Source: Molossus alvarezi (Eukaryota > Chordata > Mammalia > Chiroptera > Molossidae). Taken from it: DNA of 64,000 nt. The stretch covers positions 40,736,488 to 40,800,487 of the forward strand of contig CM073897.1 of the NCBI GenBank assembly GCA_037176705.1, read 5' to 3'. Below the pieces are notes generated by a model, which saw only the letters and a list, made by a program, of their open reading frames with translations, had not been told where the DNA came from and did no database searches. Of this stretch, positions 10,701-22,190 are shown piece by piece. Position numbers and translations under genes: made by a program. Position 1 is the stretch's first letter. Every line of letters begins with the position of its first letter.

Positions 10701-12118
10701 GTAGGTCATCTCTCAAAGTGTGGTCCTCGGCCTCATGGGAATCCCAGGGACCTTCTCAGAAATTCACGATGGCAGGACTGTATTCATAATAGTCCTAAGT
10801 ACTAAGAACTAGTACTAGCACAAAAATCCACTTGCACTTTAAACTGTGTCGGCATCTGTCCTGATGGTGCAAGTCAATGGTGCTTAACACTGCTGACCGG
10901 CGGCAGGCGGGCACTAACACGCGTGGCGGCTGCCCCTTCTTCAGCGCCACTTTCATCATTTTATTTTCTAAAGCCGATTTCACTTAAAAATATCCCCGAG
11001 GAAGGACTGAAAACCATTAATTTTCATAATTCTGGATGATAAAATGGGTCCTCAAAGAACGCCATGTAGTTGCATATTCAAACATGATGGTTGACTCCAT
11101 AACCAAAGCATGGATATGATCGATTCAGCTGTGACCTGGACCGGCCACTTACCCAAGAGACATGATTTTTACTGCAAAGAGCGATTGGCAAACAAAAATG
11201 ATAGTGATTTGGGCTTGGTTATTAGGTAGACATTTTCTTGAAAATGAAGGACATGGACCTATCACTTAAGGAAAACAACTGATAGTATTTATTGCCAAGG
11301 ATAAAATTCAAGTGTCCACGTAAAAGTTAGAATTTGGGAAACGTGTCTTCACTGCCTTAAACTTGACAAACTCCCAGTGCTAACTTAGGCTTTTCTGTTG
11401 AGATCAGGGAGATTCTTGCAAATCTGATTTGGGGGCATTGTATAATGAAATGGGTCAACATTTGGAAGATCTACATAACTCAGTAAATCAATATTTTTTA
11501 AATGTCTAATGCCTAATATAAAATACATGGGTCAAAGATTCATTGCACTGTAAAATAAACCAGTAGATTTTAATGTAATACAAAAAGTTCATTGATATGC
11601 TTTTAGATGCCACACTGCAAATAACCTTAAAAAAAAAAAAACCCTCAACTTGTCAAGTTTTGGTGCAGTATCAATTATTTGAAAAAGCTATTAAAATATT
11701 CTTCAATTTTCCAACTACATATATTTGTGAGGCTCGATTTTTTCATATAGTTCAATGAAAACAACATCAAAACAGATTGAATGCAGAAGCAGATATGAGA
11801 ACTCAACTGTCTTATATTGTCAGAAATTTAAAAATGATAGAGATGCAAAAATATTCAACAAAGGCACTCTATTCAGTTTTTTTTGGGGGGGGGGGTTCGT
11901 AAAACACAGTTGTTCCATAAAATTGCATTATTCATGTTCACATAATAGGTTATTATTTTTAAATTTATTGACAAAATATTTTTAAATTCTCAATTTTAAT
12001 TTCTATCATAGCAAATATTGATATAGTCCACATAAACAAAAGCTTTCTGGAGTCCTCCATAATTTTTATCAGAGTAAAAGTATCTTGAGACTACAAAGCT
12101 TGAGAACTACTACTCTAG
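10701..12118 (+). mobile_element. Charlie-type hAT DNA transposon, decayed and internally deleted
   Basis: Ends resemble Charlie termini: 'ctcaaagtgtggtcctcgg' on the left and 'agcttgagaactactac' on the right. Left-end-like sequence ('attcataatagtcctaagta') runs abruptly into transposase-derived sequence. From about 10,900 to 11,870 the plus strand resembles the C-terminal half of the transposase, with short readable stretches such as 'EMGQHLEDLHNSVNQYF' (about 11,446) and 'NRLNAEADMR'-like sequence near 11,775. Stops, frameshifts and loss of the N-terminal half make it dead. I could not define an 8-bp target duplication confidently. Confidence 0.7.
11873..11896. repeat. T-run followed by G-run
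   Basis: Seven or more T then eleven G within the 3' non-coding part of the Charlie element. A homopolymer pair like this is prone to length change and sequencing error. Confidence 0.8.
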
Positions 12119-12164
12119 TGACCTTACAAATAAATTCAGACAAGGAATGAAGCCTACATATAAT

Positions 12165-12290
12165 AGTTCTGTGATTTACTGACTGAATGACTGGCTGCCT
12201 TTGAATGTCTTTATCAATAAAATGGGTATAATACACTAAATATTCATAAGATCATTTTGCCACCTAAAATTTATTGGTCAGTGATAAATG
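12165..12290 (+). repeat. MIR SINE relic (weak)
   Basis: Fragments 'gatttactgactgaatgactggc', 'ctttatcaataaaatgggtataata' fit the middle of a plus-strand MIR. Confidence 0.45.
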
Positions 12291-12659
12291 TAGCTATAAT
12301 TATTATGGGCAAAGCCAGGAATAACAAAAACACAGACCCAGATTGATTACACAGAAGAAAATTGCTAATATTGTCTGTTTAAATTATTCTGACCACAGTG
12401 ATGATACTAACCCTGGACATGTTAAAAGTCTCTAGTGTAATTTTCCATAGTCTTTCTGCTCCTTTCATTTCCAAAGTCAACTCAGTCTTGAGGAATAACT
12501 TCGTCCTAGAGCCTTTACTTAATGGCCAGCAGTGAATCTCTTCTCTCCTTTAGACGGTATCTACATGTATTTCTGCCTATTAATCCAGAGATAGAATTTA
12601 TGTTCATTATGGGCAAGGACAATGTGTCCTACACTATACTCCAAGATTTTTATCATAGT

Positions 12660-12990
12660 GTCTTAGTCCATTTAGGCTGCTATAACAAAAATACCTTATT
12701 CTAAGAAATTTATTTCTTACATTTCTAGAAGGGAGGTTTAAGATCAAGGAACCAGCAAATTCTGTGTCTGGTGAAAACCTACTTCCTGATTCATAGATAG
12801 AACCTTCTCAATGTGCCCTCACATGAAATATCAGGAAACTCTCTTTTTTAAGGACACTAATCCCATTCACGAGGGCTCCACATTCATGATCTCATGTTTT
12901 CTCAAAGAACTCACTTCTAAATACCATTAAGGGGATTAGATTTCAACATATGAAACTTGAGGAGACACAAATATTTAGTCTATAGCATAT
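12660..12990 (-). mobile_element. MLT1-type LTR relic (ERVL-MaLR)
   Basis: Plus-strand text 'cttagtccatttaggctgctataac', 'gaaatttatttcttacatttctag', 'aagatcaaggaaccagca', 'gacactaatcccattcacgagggctccac', 'ttagatttcaacatatgaa' is the reverse complement of an MLT1-type LTR, so the LTR is on the minus strand. Both LTR ends are nearly complete. It is a solitary LTR with no internal retroviral genes beside it. Confidence 0.75.
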
Positions 12991-14404
12991 AGTGTAGGTA
13001 CTCAGTATCAACTATTGGATGGAAATAGTTGATGAATTATTTTAACAGGTGATTGGTTTGAGGCATCATGAACAAAACTATAGAATAAAAGATGAGTTTT
13101 GCACTCTCTCTCTTTTTCCTTCTTTTCTCTCACCTATCCATTTAACAACATGACCATCCATCTCACATGTTCAATATCAACATATGTTAAATTTATTTAA
13201 TTCTGACACCAATGATAGTAAAATGTACCATCAATTTAACCACAACTTAGAGAGGGACAAGAAAAAACATGCAATGTAAAATAAATACGATTCTTATAAA
13301 ATGAACCAGTAGTAGTATATATTATATACATGATTACAAGCAATATTTTTCTTTAGTGTGGCCATCAGAATTTTAGTCTAAACTTGCTTTATATTGAGCC
13401 TAAAAAGTTTTACGTATGAGTCACTTTAAATTTTACGTATGATCACTTTTAGCCATCAACTAGTACTCACTACATCACAGTGACAATATTCTGCCTCCCA
13501 TGAACTCTACTTACCATTCACTATTTTGTCATATTTCAGACTGATATAATAATTTTGTGCCAAATAAAAAATACATGGATTTTTCCTCATTTGGATGAAC
13601 GTGGCATTTTAAAATTTTTGTAACTGGATAATATATTATGGAAGTTCAAGTGGCTTTGTTTGCAAGTCAGCCAAAGGCTTTTGACAGATAGATGCTATAT
13701 TCCTGAATAGTAGTTCTTCATGATGCACTAACCTCTTGTAGGGTTGAAAGTACCATTATCTATTCCCAGAAATTTGACAGTTTCTACTGACTCTAATTGC
13801 AGTGCCTGCTATATGATAGACAGTCTTTGACATACACAATAACTTTTTATTTCAATAGAACTTCATAGTACTATATAATCTTTTTAAAAGATATTTTAAA
13901 TGACAATTAGATATCCAAATCTAATCAAAATCTGATTCTGTGTAAGGTGAACAATCAAAGTAATTCAACTCAGGTAACAGTAGTATGAATGTAGCTAACT
14001 GGTATGTGCATAGAGATGAGCATATCGCCACACACTCCTTTATCTTATGGCTGCATTTCCCATTTTTACAAAAATTATAATGCATATTCCAATTTTATGT
14101 ACCTTAAAATGTGAAAATACTATCTATAAACCAAGGAAATATGGTGTATATATATACACACATAGCATATATATTTCCTATGTAGTCTATATAGCTTAAA
14201 CTGTATATAGTATATATAGTATATATTTAAATTGATCATATGAGTTTATTTGAGGATGGGGGATTCTGGCTAAATTGACTTAGCAGGAATTTTTGCTAAA
14301 ATTGGGTGATATAAAGGTGGACATAAAGTCTCAATGTTGAGGTCTAGTTGGGAAGAGGAATCCATTCAAAGAGGCTGACTCCAGTTTGCTCAGGGAGAGA
14401 GTCT
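12991..14404. other. AT-rich stretch, nothing recognised
   Basis: No gene or element recognised. It contains alternating TA/CA runs around 14,145-14,230 (tatatatacacacatag, gtatatagtatatatagtatat). I see no coding potential beyond chance. Confidence 0.4.
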
Positions 14405-14435
14405 TTAATGATCCTGTAAAAATGAATTTATTGGG

Positions 14436-14614
14436 GCCCTGGCTAACCAGCTCAGTTTGTTGTACATCGTTCCATGAACCAAAAGGTTGCCAGTTCAATT
14501 CCTAGGCAGGGCACATGCAACAATCAAACAATGAATGCATAAGTTAGTGAACAGCAAATTGATGTTTCTCTCTCCCTCTCTTTCTAAAATCAATAAAAAC
14601 ATTAAAAAAAAAAA
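14436..14614 (+). mobile_element. Ves-related SINE, short variant (type C)
   Basis: Second copy of the short variant: 'ccctggctaaccagctcagtttg', B box 'agttcaattcc', 'caacaatcaaacaatgaatg', 'caaattgatgtttctctc', 'aaaatcaataaaaac', poly-A. The 31 bp just 5' (14405-14435) match the 5' flank of the 10,431 copy at all but three positions, beyond any target duplication. Confidence 0.75.
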
Positions 14615-14689
14615 GATATGCACAAGAATATTTCTGGTAGCACTACTTTTAATAGCCTCAAACTAGAAACTACCATGTGGAAAATTGCA

Positions 14690-14870
14690 TTATGGATCCC
14701 AATTCTTTACTTCTTTTTGTGTCCACATCCTTTATTGTGTGACCTAGAAGTCTTGACCAACTCTAAGTACAGTGTATTTTTTTTGCTTCTTGACACTAGA
14801 ACTTTACATGTGTCAGGCTTTGGCCAATGGAGTATTAGCAGACATGGATTGATCAAAGGCTGAAAATCAT
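14690..14870 (+). mobile_element. MLT1-like LTR fragment
   Basis: The segment 'gtgacctagaagtcttgaccaac', 'cttctTGACACTAGAACTT'-like text and 'tttggccaatggagtattagcag' resemble the 5' half of an MLT1-type LTR ('...tggccaatgggatattagcag'). Weak and incomplete. Confidence 0.35.
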
Positions 14871-14915
14871 TTGTGTAACTGGGCTTGTCCTCTTATACCT
14901 CTTCCATTTCTATGA

Positions 14916-14917
<2 letters not shown>

Positions 14918-14968
<51 letters not shown>
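14918..14968. repeat. (AT)n microsatellite
   Basis: Twenty-five uninterrupted AT dinucleotides, only 22 bp from the 5' target duplication of the L1 that follows. Length is probably polymorphic. Confidence 0.95.
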
Positions 14969-14970
<2 letters not shown>

Positions 14971-15008
14971 CACATAGCTCATTTGTTATAAAAGATTGAG
15001 AGACAACA

Positions 15009-17690
15009 AACTGATTACAACTAATGAAATCAAAGCAGTAAAAAAAATAAAAAAAAGCTCCCAGAAAACAAAAGTCTTGCACTGGATAGCTTCACAGGTG
15101 AATTTTACCAAACATAAGAAGAACTAACATCTATCCTTTTCAAATTATTCCAAAAAATTCAAGAGAAGGGAAGACTCTGAACCTCATTTTATGAGGCCAG
15201 TATTACCCAAATTCCAAAAAAACAGATAAAAGATCACAAGAAAAGAAAATGACAGGCCAATATCCCTGATGAACAAAATTCTCTAAAAATATTAGCAAAC
15301 TGAATCCAGCAATACATTAAAAAGATAATGCACTGTGCTCAAATAGGATTTATTCCTGGGATGCAAGATTGATAGAATATCTGCAAATCAATTAAAGTGA
15401 TACACCACATGAACAATAAGAAGGATAAATTTCATATGATCATGTTAATAGATGCATAAAAAACATCTGACAAAATCCAACACCCATTTATGATTAAAAA
15501 AAAAAAAAACTCTCAGCAAAGTGGGAATAAAGAGAACATATTTCAACATAATAAAGACCATATATAACAAATTCACAACCAACCTCATACTCAAGGGAAG
15601 AAAAGTAAAAGTGTTTTACTTAATATCAGCAATGTCTGCTTTCACCACTCTTATTCAACATAGTACTGGAAGTCCTAGCAACAGCAATCAAACAAGAAGA
15701 ACAGCAACAAAAAATCCGAATTGGAGAGGAAGAAGTAAAACTGTCATTAGTTGCAGATGACATGATACTGTATATAGAGAACCCTAAAAACATCACCAAA
15801 AAGTTACTAGAACTGATAGCATTTTTATTTACTTATTTTTCAAAACATTTTTTATTGATTGATTTTTAGAGAGAGAAAAGAGAGAGAGAGAGAGAGAACA
15901 TTGCTGAGAGAGAACATAGATTGGCTGCCTCCTGCATGCCCTTCATTGGGGATTGGACCCACAACCTGGGCATGTGCCCTGACCAGAAATCAAACTGGTG
16001 ACCTCTTGGTGCATGGGTCGACACTCAACCACTGAGCCACACCAGCTGGGCAAACTGATAGCATTTTTATACACCAATAATGGACTATCAGGAAGGAAAG
16101 CTAAGAAAATATTCCCATTTATGATTGCATCAAAAATAATACAATACCAAGATATAAATTTAACCAAAGAGGTAAAAGACTTGTACTCAGCAAATTATAA
16201 GACACCAAAGGAAAAAAAAATTGAAGATACAAATAAATGGAAGCATATACTATGTTTATGGATAGAAAAAATTAACATAATTAAATTGGCCACACTACCC
16301 AAAGTACTCTATAGATTCAATGTAATTTCTGTCAAAATACCAATGACATACTTCACAGAACTAGAACAATTAATCCAAAAATTTATATGAAACCACAAAA
16401 AAATCTGAAGAGCCTCAGTAAAGTTAAGAAAGAACGAAATTGGAGATATCATGCTACCTAATATCAAACTGTACTACAAGACCATAGTAATCAAAACAGC
16501 ATGGTATTGGAATGAAAACAGACATATAGATCAATGAAACAGAATAGAGAGCCCAGAAATAAACTCATGACTGTATGGTCAATTAATATTTGACAAAGGA
16601 GACAAGAACATACAGTGGAATAAAAAAGGTTTATTCAATAAATGGCACTGGGAAAATTGGACAGATACATGCACAAAAAAAAAAAAAAAATGAAACTAGA
16701 AACTAGACCACCTTCTTACACCATATACAAGAATAAACACAAAATAGATTAAAGATTTAAATGTAAGACTCAAAACTATAAAATTTCTAGAAAAGATAGG
16801 CAGTAAAATCTCTGACATTTAGTACTATATTTTTCTGATATATCTCCTTAGGCAGAGAAACTAAATAAAAAACAAACAAACAAATAGGACTACATCAAAC
16901 TAAAAAGTTTTTGCACAGCAAAGGAAACCATCAACAAAATGAAAAGACAACCTAGTAAATGGAGAAACTTATTGACCACTTACACATCTGATAAGGGGTT
17001 AATATTTTTAAAAAATCTGTTGAAAAGTCATACTACTCAACACCAGAAAAACAAACAATCCAATTAAAAAATGGGCAGAGGATTTGAATAGACACCTTTC
17101 TAAAGATGACATGCAAATGGCCCATAGACATATGAAAAAGATGTTCAATGTCAATAATTGTCAGAGACATGCAAGTGAAAACCACAGTGAGATTTCACCT
17201 TAAACCTGGCAGGATGGCTATCATCAATAAGTTTACAAATGACAAGTGTTGGTGAGGATGTGCAGAAAAGGGAACCCTCATGCACTGTAGGTGAAAATGC
17301 AGGTTGGTGCAGCCACTGTAACCAGTGTTGAGGTTCCTCAAAAAATTGAAAATGGAATTGGCTTATGACTCAGTCATTCTGCTTTTGGGGATTTATCTGA
17401 AGAAACTAAAAAACTAATTTAAAAGATTATATGCACTTCTATGTTCACTACAGCATTATTTACAATAGCCAAGATATGGAAACAACCCAAGTGTCTATCA
17501 CTATGTGCAGTGGCACATATATACAATGGAATATTACTGAACCATAAAAAAAGAGAATAAAATCTTACCATTTGCAACAGCATGGTAATCAGGCAGAGAA
17601 AGGCAAATATCAAATGACTTCTCTTACATATGGAATCTAAAGAACAAAATAAATGAACAAACAAAATCGAAACAGACTCATAGACACAGA
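15009..17690 (+). pseudogene. L1 ORF2 remnant (endonuclease lost, RT and C-terminal region present)
   Basis: ORF2p nicks target DNA and reverse-transcribes L1 and SINE RNA. Here the endonuclease half is missing through 5' truncation. Recognisable parts are an RT finger/palm stretch from about 15,060, the ADD core near 15,750 and 'SIKIPMTYFTELEQLIQKFI'-like thumb/C-terminal sequence to 16,390. The frame is broken many times and by a SINE. The longest remaining piece is about 113 codons after the SINE (16,052-16,390). Confidence 0.85.
15829..16052 (-). mobile_element. Ves SINE, type A, inside the L1
   Basis: Minus-strand SINE with head at 16,052 (gcccagctggtgtggctcagtgg) and tail near 15,850. 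An 18-bp perfect target duplication 'aactgatagcatttttat' occupies 15,811-15,828 and 16,053-16,070. Removing the SINE plus one duplication restores continuous L1 ORF2 text, which proves the order of insertion. An internal GA run was slightly expanded. Confidence 0.95.
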
Positions 17691-18022
17691 AAACAGTGAT
17701 GTTTTTCATAGGGAAAGGGTGTTGGGGGACTGGGTGAAAGAGGTGAAGGGATTAAGAATCAAACACTGGTAGTTGCAAAATAATCATGGGGATGTAAAGT
17801 ACAGCATAGGGAATATAATTGATAATATTGTAATAGCTATGTATGGTGCCAGGTGGGTACTAGAAATACCGGGGAATACTCTTTGTAAATCATATGATTG
17901 TCTAGCCACTATGCTGTACCCCTGAAACCAATGCAAAATAATATTGAAAGGAAACTGTAATTTAAAAATAAATAAATAGAAAATAAAGACATTTTAAAAA
18001 ATTTAAAGACTGAGAGACACAA

Positions 18023-18334
18023 TGAAAAAAATCACCCTGCAACTCCCAAATGCATGGCTCAAGACAGAATGAGCCACCTGAGCTAATTATGGGCTAATGT
18101 CCTTTTCAATGAGATATCGTTTTCGTCTCCTAAAGAAGTCAAGCATACCATTCTTTCCATAGGTTCAGCTCAGTTCTACTTCCCCATGCCTACAAAAGCC
18201 CCTACCAAGAGGTAATAAGTATTACATACTTGGAAAATATGCATTCAATTATCTCCTGAGTAGCCAAGTCACCCCAAACCAACCCAACTTCCCACATTTC
18301 CACAGGATCGAGTCCAGGATATATTAAAGAAAAG
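18023..18334. other. No gene or repeat recognised
   Basis: Unique-looking DNA between the L1 and a MIR. No coding or element features seen. Confidence 0.4.
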
Positions 18335-18540
18335 ATTACAGGTTTGGAGTCAGACCTGTGGAAAAATCTTTAGACTATCACTTACCAACTAACTGCCCTT
18401 GGGCATATCTCATCACTGTGTTAAACCTCAGTTTCTTTATATTCAAAATGGACACAATATAATCTGAATTGGAGAATATTAGTTATCCATATAGTCCAAG
18501 CATTCCTTGCCTTTACTCAAATAATGATTTAAATTCTTCC
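18335..18540 (+). repeat. MIR SINE relic
   Basis: 'tttggagtcagacctgtgg', 'tatcacttaccaactaactgcccttggg', 'cctcagtttctttatattcaaaatgga' follow plus-strand MIR order. A Ves SINE begins immediately downstream. Confidence 0.65.
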
Positions 18541-18546
18541 AATTTT

Positions 18547-18786
18547 GCCCTGGCCGGTTTTGCTCAGCAGTTAGAGCGTCAGCCCGGGGACCAGAGAGTC
18601 CTGGGCTCGGTTCCCACTAAGGGCATGTGCTTCAGTTGCAGTTTGTCTTCAGCCCCAGTTTAGGTCATGTGGGTGGCAACCAGTCGATGTGTCTCTCTCA
18701 TATCAATGTTTCTCTCTTTCTCTCTTCCCCTCTCTCTCCCTCCCGCTCTATCTGAAGATAGATGCAAAAGTGTCCTCGGGTGAGGA

Positions 18787-18820
<34 letters not shown>
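18547..18820 (+). mobile_element. Ves SINE, type B, with (AAAT)n tail
   Basis: Type B head 'gccctggccggttttgctcagcagttagagcgtc', body 'ttgcagtttgtc', 'gtcgatgtgtctctctcatatcaatg', 3' signature 'gtgtcctcgggtgaggatt', then about nine AAAT units. An imperfect target duplication, 'aaattcttccaatttt' / 'aaatgcctcccactttt', lies at 18,531 and 18,821. Confidence 0.92.
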
Positions 18821-18822
<2 letters not shown>

Positions 18823-18824
18823 AT
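18789..18824. repeat. (AAAT)n tail microsatellite
   Basis: About nine AAAT units grown from the 3' tail of the preceding SINE. Confidence 0.9.
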
Positions 18825-18849
18825 GCCTCCCACTTTTATATCTACAGTC

Positions 18850-18955
18850 AAAGTATTTCCTTACAACAACTCTGTGAGATTGATGCTATTATCTTCATTT
18901 TATGAAGCAAAAAACTACGAACTGAATGTTTAGACTTTATTTGTAAGGCACTTGG
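18850..18955 (-). repeat. MIR SINE relic
   Basis: 'caacaactctgtgagattgatgctattatc', 'attttatgaagcaaaaaacta' match reverse-complement MIR text. Confidence 0.5.
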
Positions 18956-20444
18956 AAATTATAGCATGATTGGAAGTATAAAATCTATTGGAAGATAACT
19001 TTATTTGTCCAAGTAAGAGAAAATTTATGATATAAACTAGAGAAGAGAAAGGCAGGTGAAGAGATTCTAAAGACATTAGAAATGTTAAGTTGGCCTAATG
19101 CGGTGATTGATTGGACATCAGCGTGGTAAGGAGACTGTGATTTGGTTTCTTGGGTGCTTGGAGACACTCTTCACGGAAACTAGGTACCCAAGGTGAGGAA
19201 CCGATTTAGGGGATGATAAATTCATTTTTGAACAGGTTGAATGAGAAGTAATTGTGACGTGTCCAGATGTTTGAAAGGCAATTGGATAAGGTCGCAATCT
19301 CAGGTGACACATCTGAGCTAGAGTGATAGAGTTGGAAGTTACTCTTATTTAGTTGACAAAGCTCTTTCAGAAAATATACTTTGAATTATATTTTACTTTC
19401 ACTTACACTAATTTCTTCGTCTTTTAAATGAAAAACAACAACAACATACATTTTCTGGCCAACTAAATTCAGATAAAAATCCCATTACATAATGTGTGAC
19501 TAGGTAATTTATAAATATTAAAGTGCTACTTAAACAGAGGACTTATTAGTCTCATTGTCATTAGCAGCTAGTTGGTGATAATTTTCCAAGTGCCTGCTGG
19601 AGCCTCAGGATCCTTGAGACTGGCTGGCAAATTGCTGGAATTACTGAGAACTGCTGAACATTCTATAAAAAATAATATTATTTTGAGTTACCCTAGAATC
19701 GTTAATAGCCAAGTCAGGACGAAGTAGATAAAGGTTAAGAATATCTAATGAATCCATTGTACTGTAATAAAAACAAGCATTGTAGGCACACCCAGGAAGT
19801 TTCATGTTTAACAGACTGCAGTTTCACGTGCATGTGATGAAGTTTGATGTTTGCTTTCTGTCCATCGATAACAGGGCTAGTGATTGAACAGAAAACGTTC
19901 TCTTTACTGGACATCTTGATTGTAAAGTATGTGTCTAGGTAAGTAAGGCAGTTGATTTGCTTTTGACATCGTCTCAGAAGAAATGAGTGACTAAACACAC
20001 ATCTGTCTTGCTCTCTGTATTTATCAGTGGCTGTTTCAGGATATCATGCCTATAGGTCTGTGACCTCACTAGGACCTGAAAGCACACATTCTGTCTCCAC
20101 ACACTGGCACTGTTTGTGCAACTTGGACTACAATTCATTCATGCATATGTACAGAGTCAAAGGGCTTGGAAAGTTAATCCCTTCTCGGAATTTAATTCAA
20201 TTCTATCTACATGCATCATTTGTGTGTATGTGTGTGTGTGTACGCACACGTGCACAGGACCTAAACTAAAAAAGGCTAATGTGGTAAAAATTTCAACTCA
20301 CAAGGATGATTGATAGGCAGAAATGGAAAAGCGCAAAGGATGCTTGAGACCCGTGGCCATGCAGAAGCTCTAATTGGAGACTCCTGAGAAATGATTGGAC
20401 AGGTAAGTAGGGAGAAAGCTGGACAGTATTGAGAATGTGAGAAA
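18956..20444. other. No gene or repeat recognised
   Basis: Contains a TG-rich tract near 20,221-20,243 followed by 'acgcacacgtgcac'. Open frames in this part (up to 87 codons) show no domain. Confidence 0.4.
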
Positions 20445-20615
20445 GGCCTAGATTTAAATGCTGGGTAAGCTCTAACAAGCTACATGAACTTGATTATAGA
20501 TATATATTACTTGAAAGCTCTAATTTTCTAGTTTGTAAAAATGTCTATCATCACCATTACCACCACCATCATTACCGTTGTTCCTGTGGTCACTGTCACA
20601 ATCATCATCAGTACA
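20445..20615 (+). repeat. MIR SINE relic with ATC/ACC-rich end
   Basis: 'agatttaaatgctgggtaagctc', 'aacaagctacatgaacttg', 'ctaattttctagtttgtaaaaatg' resemble a plus-strand MIR. It continues into a trinucleotide-like 'atcatcaccattaccaccaccatc' run (20,547-20,572). Confidence 0.5.
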
Positions 20616-21050
20616 TCACAAGATTTTTACAAATTCAGCGAGAGGATGTGGGTCGTATGCAAGCCTGATTCCTACAGCACAGAAGGCAGGCTGGCTCCCT
20701 TTGTTTCGACTTGGAGGCCAGAAGGAGGGACTATCTGTGATGTGCTTGGAGGTCTTTGGGCATGCTTTAAAAGGAGGCTTCCTACATTGTTCATCAAATG
20801 GGAAAAGAAACTGCAGAAACCCTTCTCCAGTTTTTTTGTTTGTTTGTTTGTTTGTTTTTAATAGCTCCACATGTTGATCAAAGTACCACAAAAGAAATTA
20901 GTTGATCAGGCCAGCCCCATTACAATCACAGCTTGGAGTAGCAAAACATGACTTCAATCTTGGACATTGTTTTGGAGATCTTGGGGTGATATTTAGTACA
21001 GGGAGAGGTATTGGAGTATTTTTGTTGCTATTTTTTTTGTTGTTGTTGTT
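20616..21050. other. Unrecognised, with (TTTG)n tract
   Basis: A short TTTG repeat of about five units lies at 20,833-20,857, and a TTG tract just before the next SINE (21,033-21,050). The overlapping 99-106 codon frames are not gene-like. Confidence 0.45.
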
Positions 21051-21066
21051 AGAAGAATATGAAACA

Positions 21067-21306
21067 GCCCTGGCTGGTTACAGCGTCAGCCTGCAGACCA
21101 GGGAGTCCTAGGTTTGATTCCAGCCAAGGGCTCGTACCTCGGTTGCAGTTCATCCCCGGCCCCAGTTGGGGTCCTGCAGGGGGCAACCCATTGATGTGTG
21201 CCTCTCACATCAATGTTTCTCTCTCTGTCTCTTTTCCTTCCTCCCTCCCCCCTGCTCTAGCTGAAGATAAATGGAAAAATATCCTCAGGTGAGGATTGAA
21301 AAAAAA
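21067..21306 (+). mobile_element. Ves SINE, type B, head partly deleted
   Basis: Starts 'gccctggctggttacagcgtcagcc', so the usual 'ttggctcagtggttagag' is mostly missing (an internal deletion removing the A box). B box 'ggtttgattcc', 3' signature 'atcctcaggtgaggatt'. Target duplication 'agaagaatatgaaaca' / 'agaagaatgtaataca' at 21,051 and 21,307. Loss of the A box would silence pol III transcription. Confidence 0.9.
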
Positions 21307-22009
21307 AGAAGAATGTAATACACATGTCTGTTGTTGTTTTTAAAGAAACAACTCATACAATATATTGAGGTTATCCTCTGCAAGATCTGGTGATCAGATT
21401 GAAAGCTGCTCCTTGCTTCGGGCACCTTCCACAGCAAGCTGTCTCACTGCATCTGTCAGTAAGTGTCACTGAAGGTGGTTTCATCTGGAGTAGGGACAGA
21501 TCTGAGTTCCACCTGCCTTGGGTTGAAATCACCTTTATTATCTGAGCTGTCCATCTGGTGAGTGTGTGGGGGATTTGTGTGTGTGTGTTTTCCTTTCCAC
21601 CTCCCCCAGTCCATTTCCAATACTGAAGGTGATGTAGGAACTGATAATGGAATGACCTTGAGGCCAACAACATGCGGAGTGAGTAACGTTCAATGAAATG
21701 GACTATGACAGGTATCTCATAAAAGAGGTTTGCGAACAGATGACTTTTTACAAAGAAAATAAACTAACATTGCTTTGTTGTTCAGGTGCCAAAGTGATTT
21801 GCTTTTCTCTGCTCTGGCAGATTCTGATTGACTTTTTTCTCCTGTGAAAAATGAGGAAAAGGAGAGAAAAAGATTGCTCTGTGTGATCCATTCAGTAAGA
21901 GGGTAAATCATGAATAGTGGTTTTTTTTTCCCCCTTTACTTTGCTACTTTATTAATGCTAATTGAAAAAAACTTCAATTTGCTTAAACTTCAGAAATAAT
22001 ATTCATCAT
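21307..22009. other. No gene or repeat recognised
   Basis: Unique-looking DNA. Minus-strand frames of 64-100 codons lack domains. Confidence 0.4.
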
Positions 22010-22190
22010 AATGAGTTAATATTTACTGAGCACTTACTCAGTGCCAGTCATAGTACCACCTACTCCACAGGTGTTATCTAAGTCACACACTAACTCTGGA
22101 AATAAACCAAAGGAGTTTAAGCAATCTGCCCAACGTTTAGGAATAAAACTGAAATTCAAACTCAAATATCTCTGAAATTAAAAACCCGTG
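22010..22190 (-). repeat. MIR SINE relic
   Basis: 'tttactgagcacttactcagtgccag', 'aggagtttaagcaatctgcccaac', 'aactgaaattcaaactcaaa' follow reverse-complement MIR order. Confidence 0.65.

Larger units (their letters stand above)
15008..18004 (+). mobile_element. LINE-1, 5'-truncated, split by a SINE
   Basis: Sense-strand L1 starting inside ORF2 and running through the reverse transcriptase, the C-terminal ORF2 region, the 3' UTR and an A-rich tail ('aaaataaataaatagaaaataaag'). The catalytic motif reads V-A-D-D at about 15,749-15,760, in 'ttgcagatgacatgatactg'. Typical 3' UTR text includes 'ttgggggactgggtgaaagagg' and 'gctgtacccctgaaacc'. Target duplications flank it: 'aaagattgagagacaa' (14,991) and 'aaagactgagagacacaa' (18,005). 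Stops and frameshifts occur throughout, so it is not mobile. A SINE sits at 15,829-16,052. Confidence 0.92.

Noticed and set aside
14918..14968. AT tract as an origin or regulatory element
   Set aside because: A plain dinucleotide repeat with no supporting motifs.
15521..16390. Functional L1 reverse transcriptase
   Set aside because: 5'-truncated, multiple stops and frameshifts, split by a SINE; only remnants are open.
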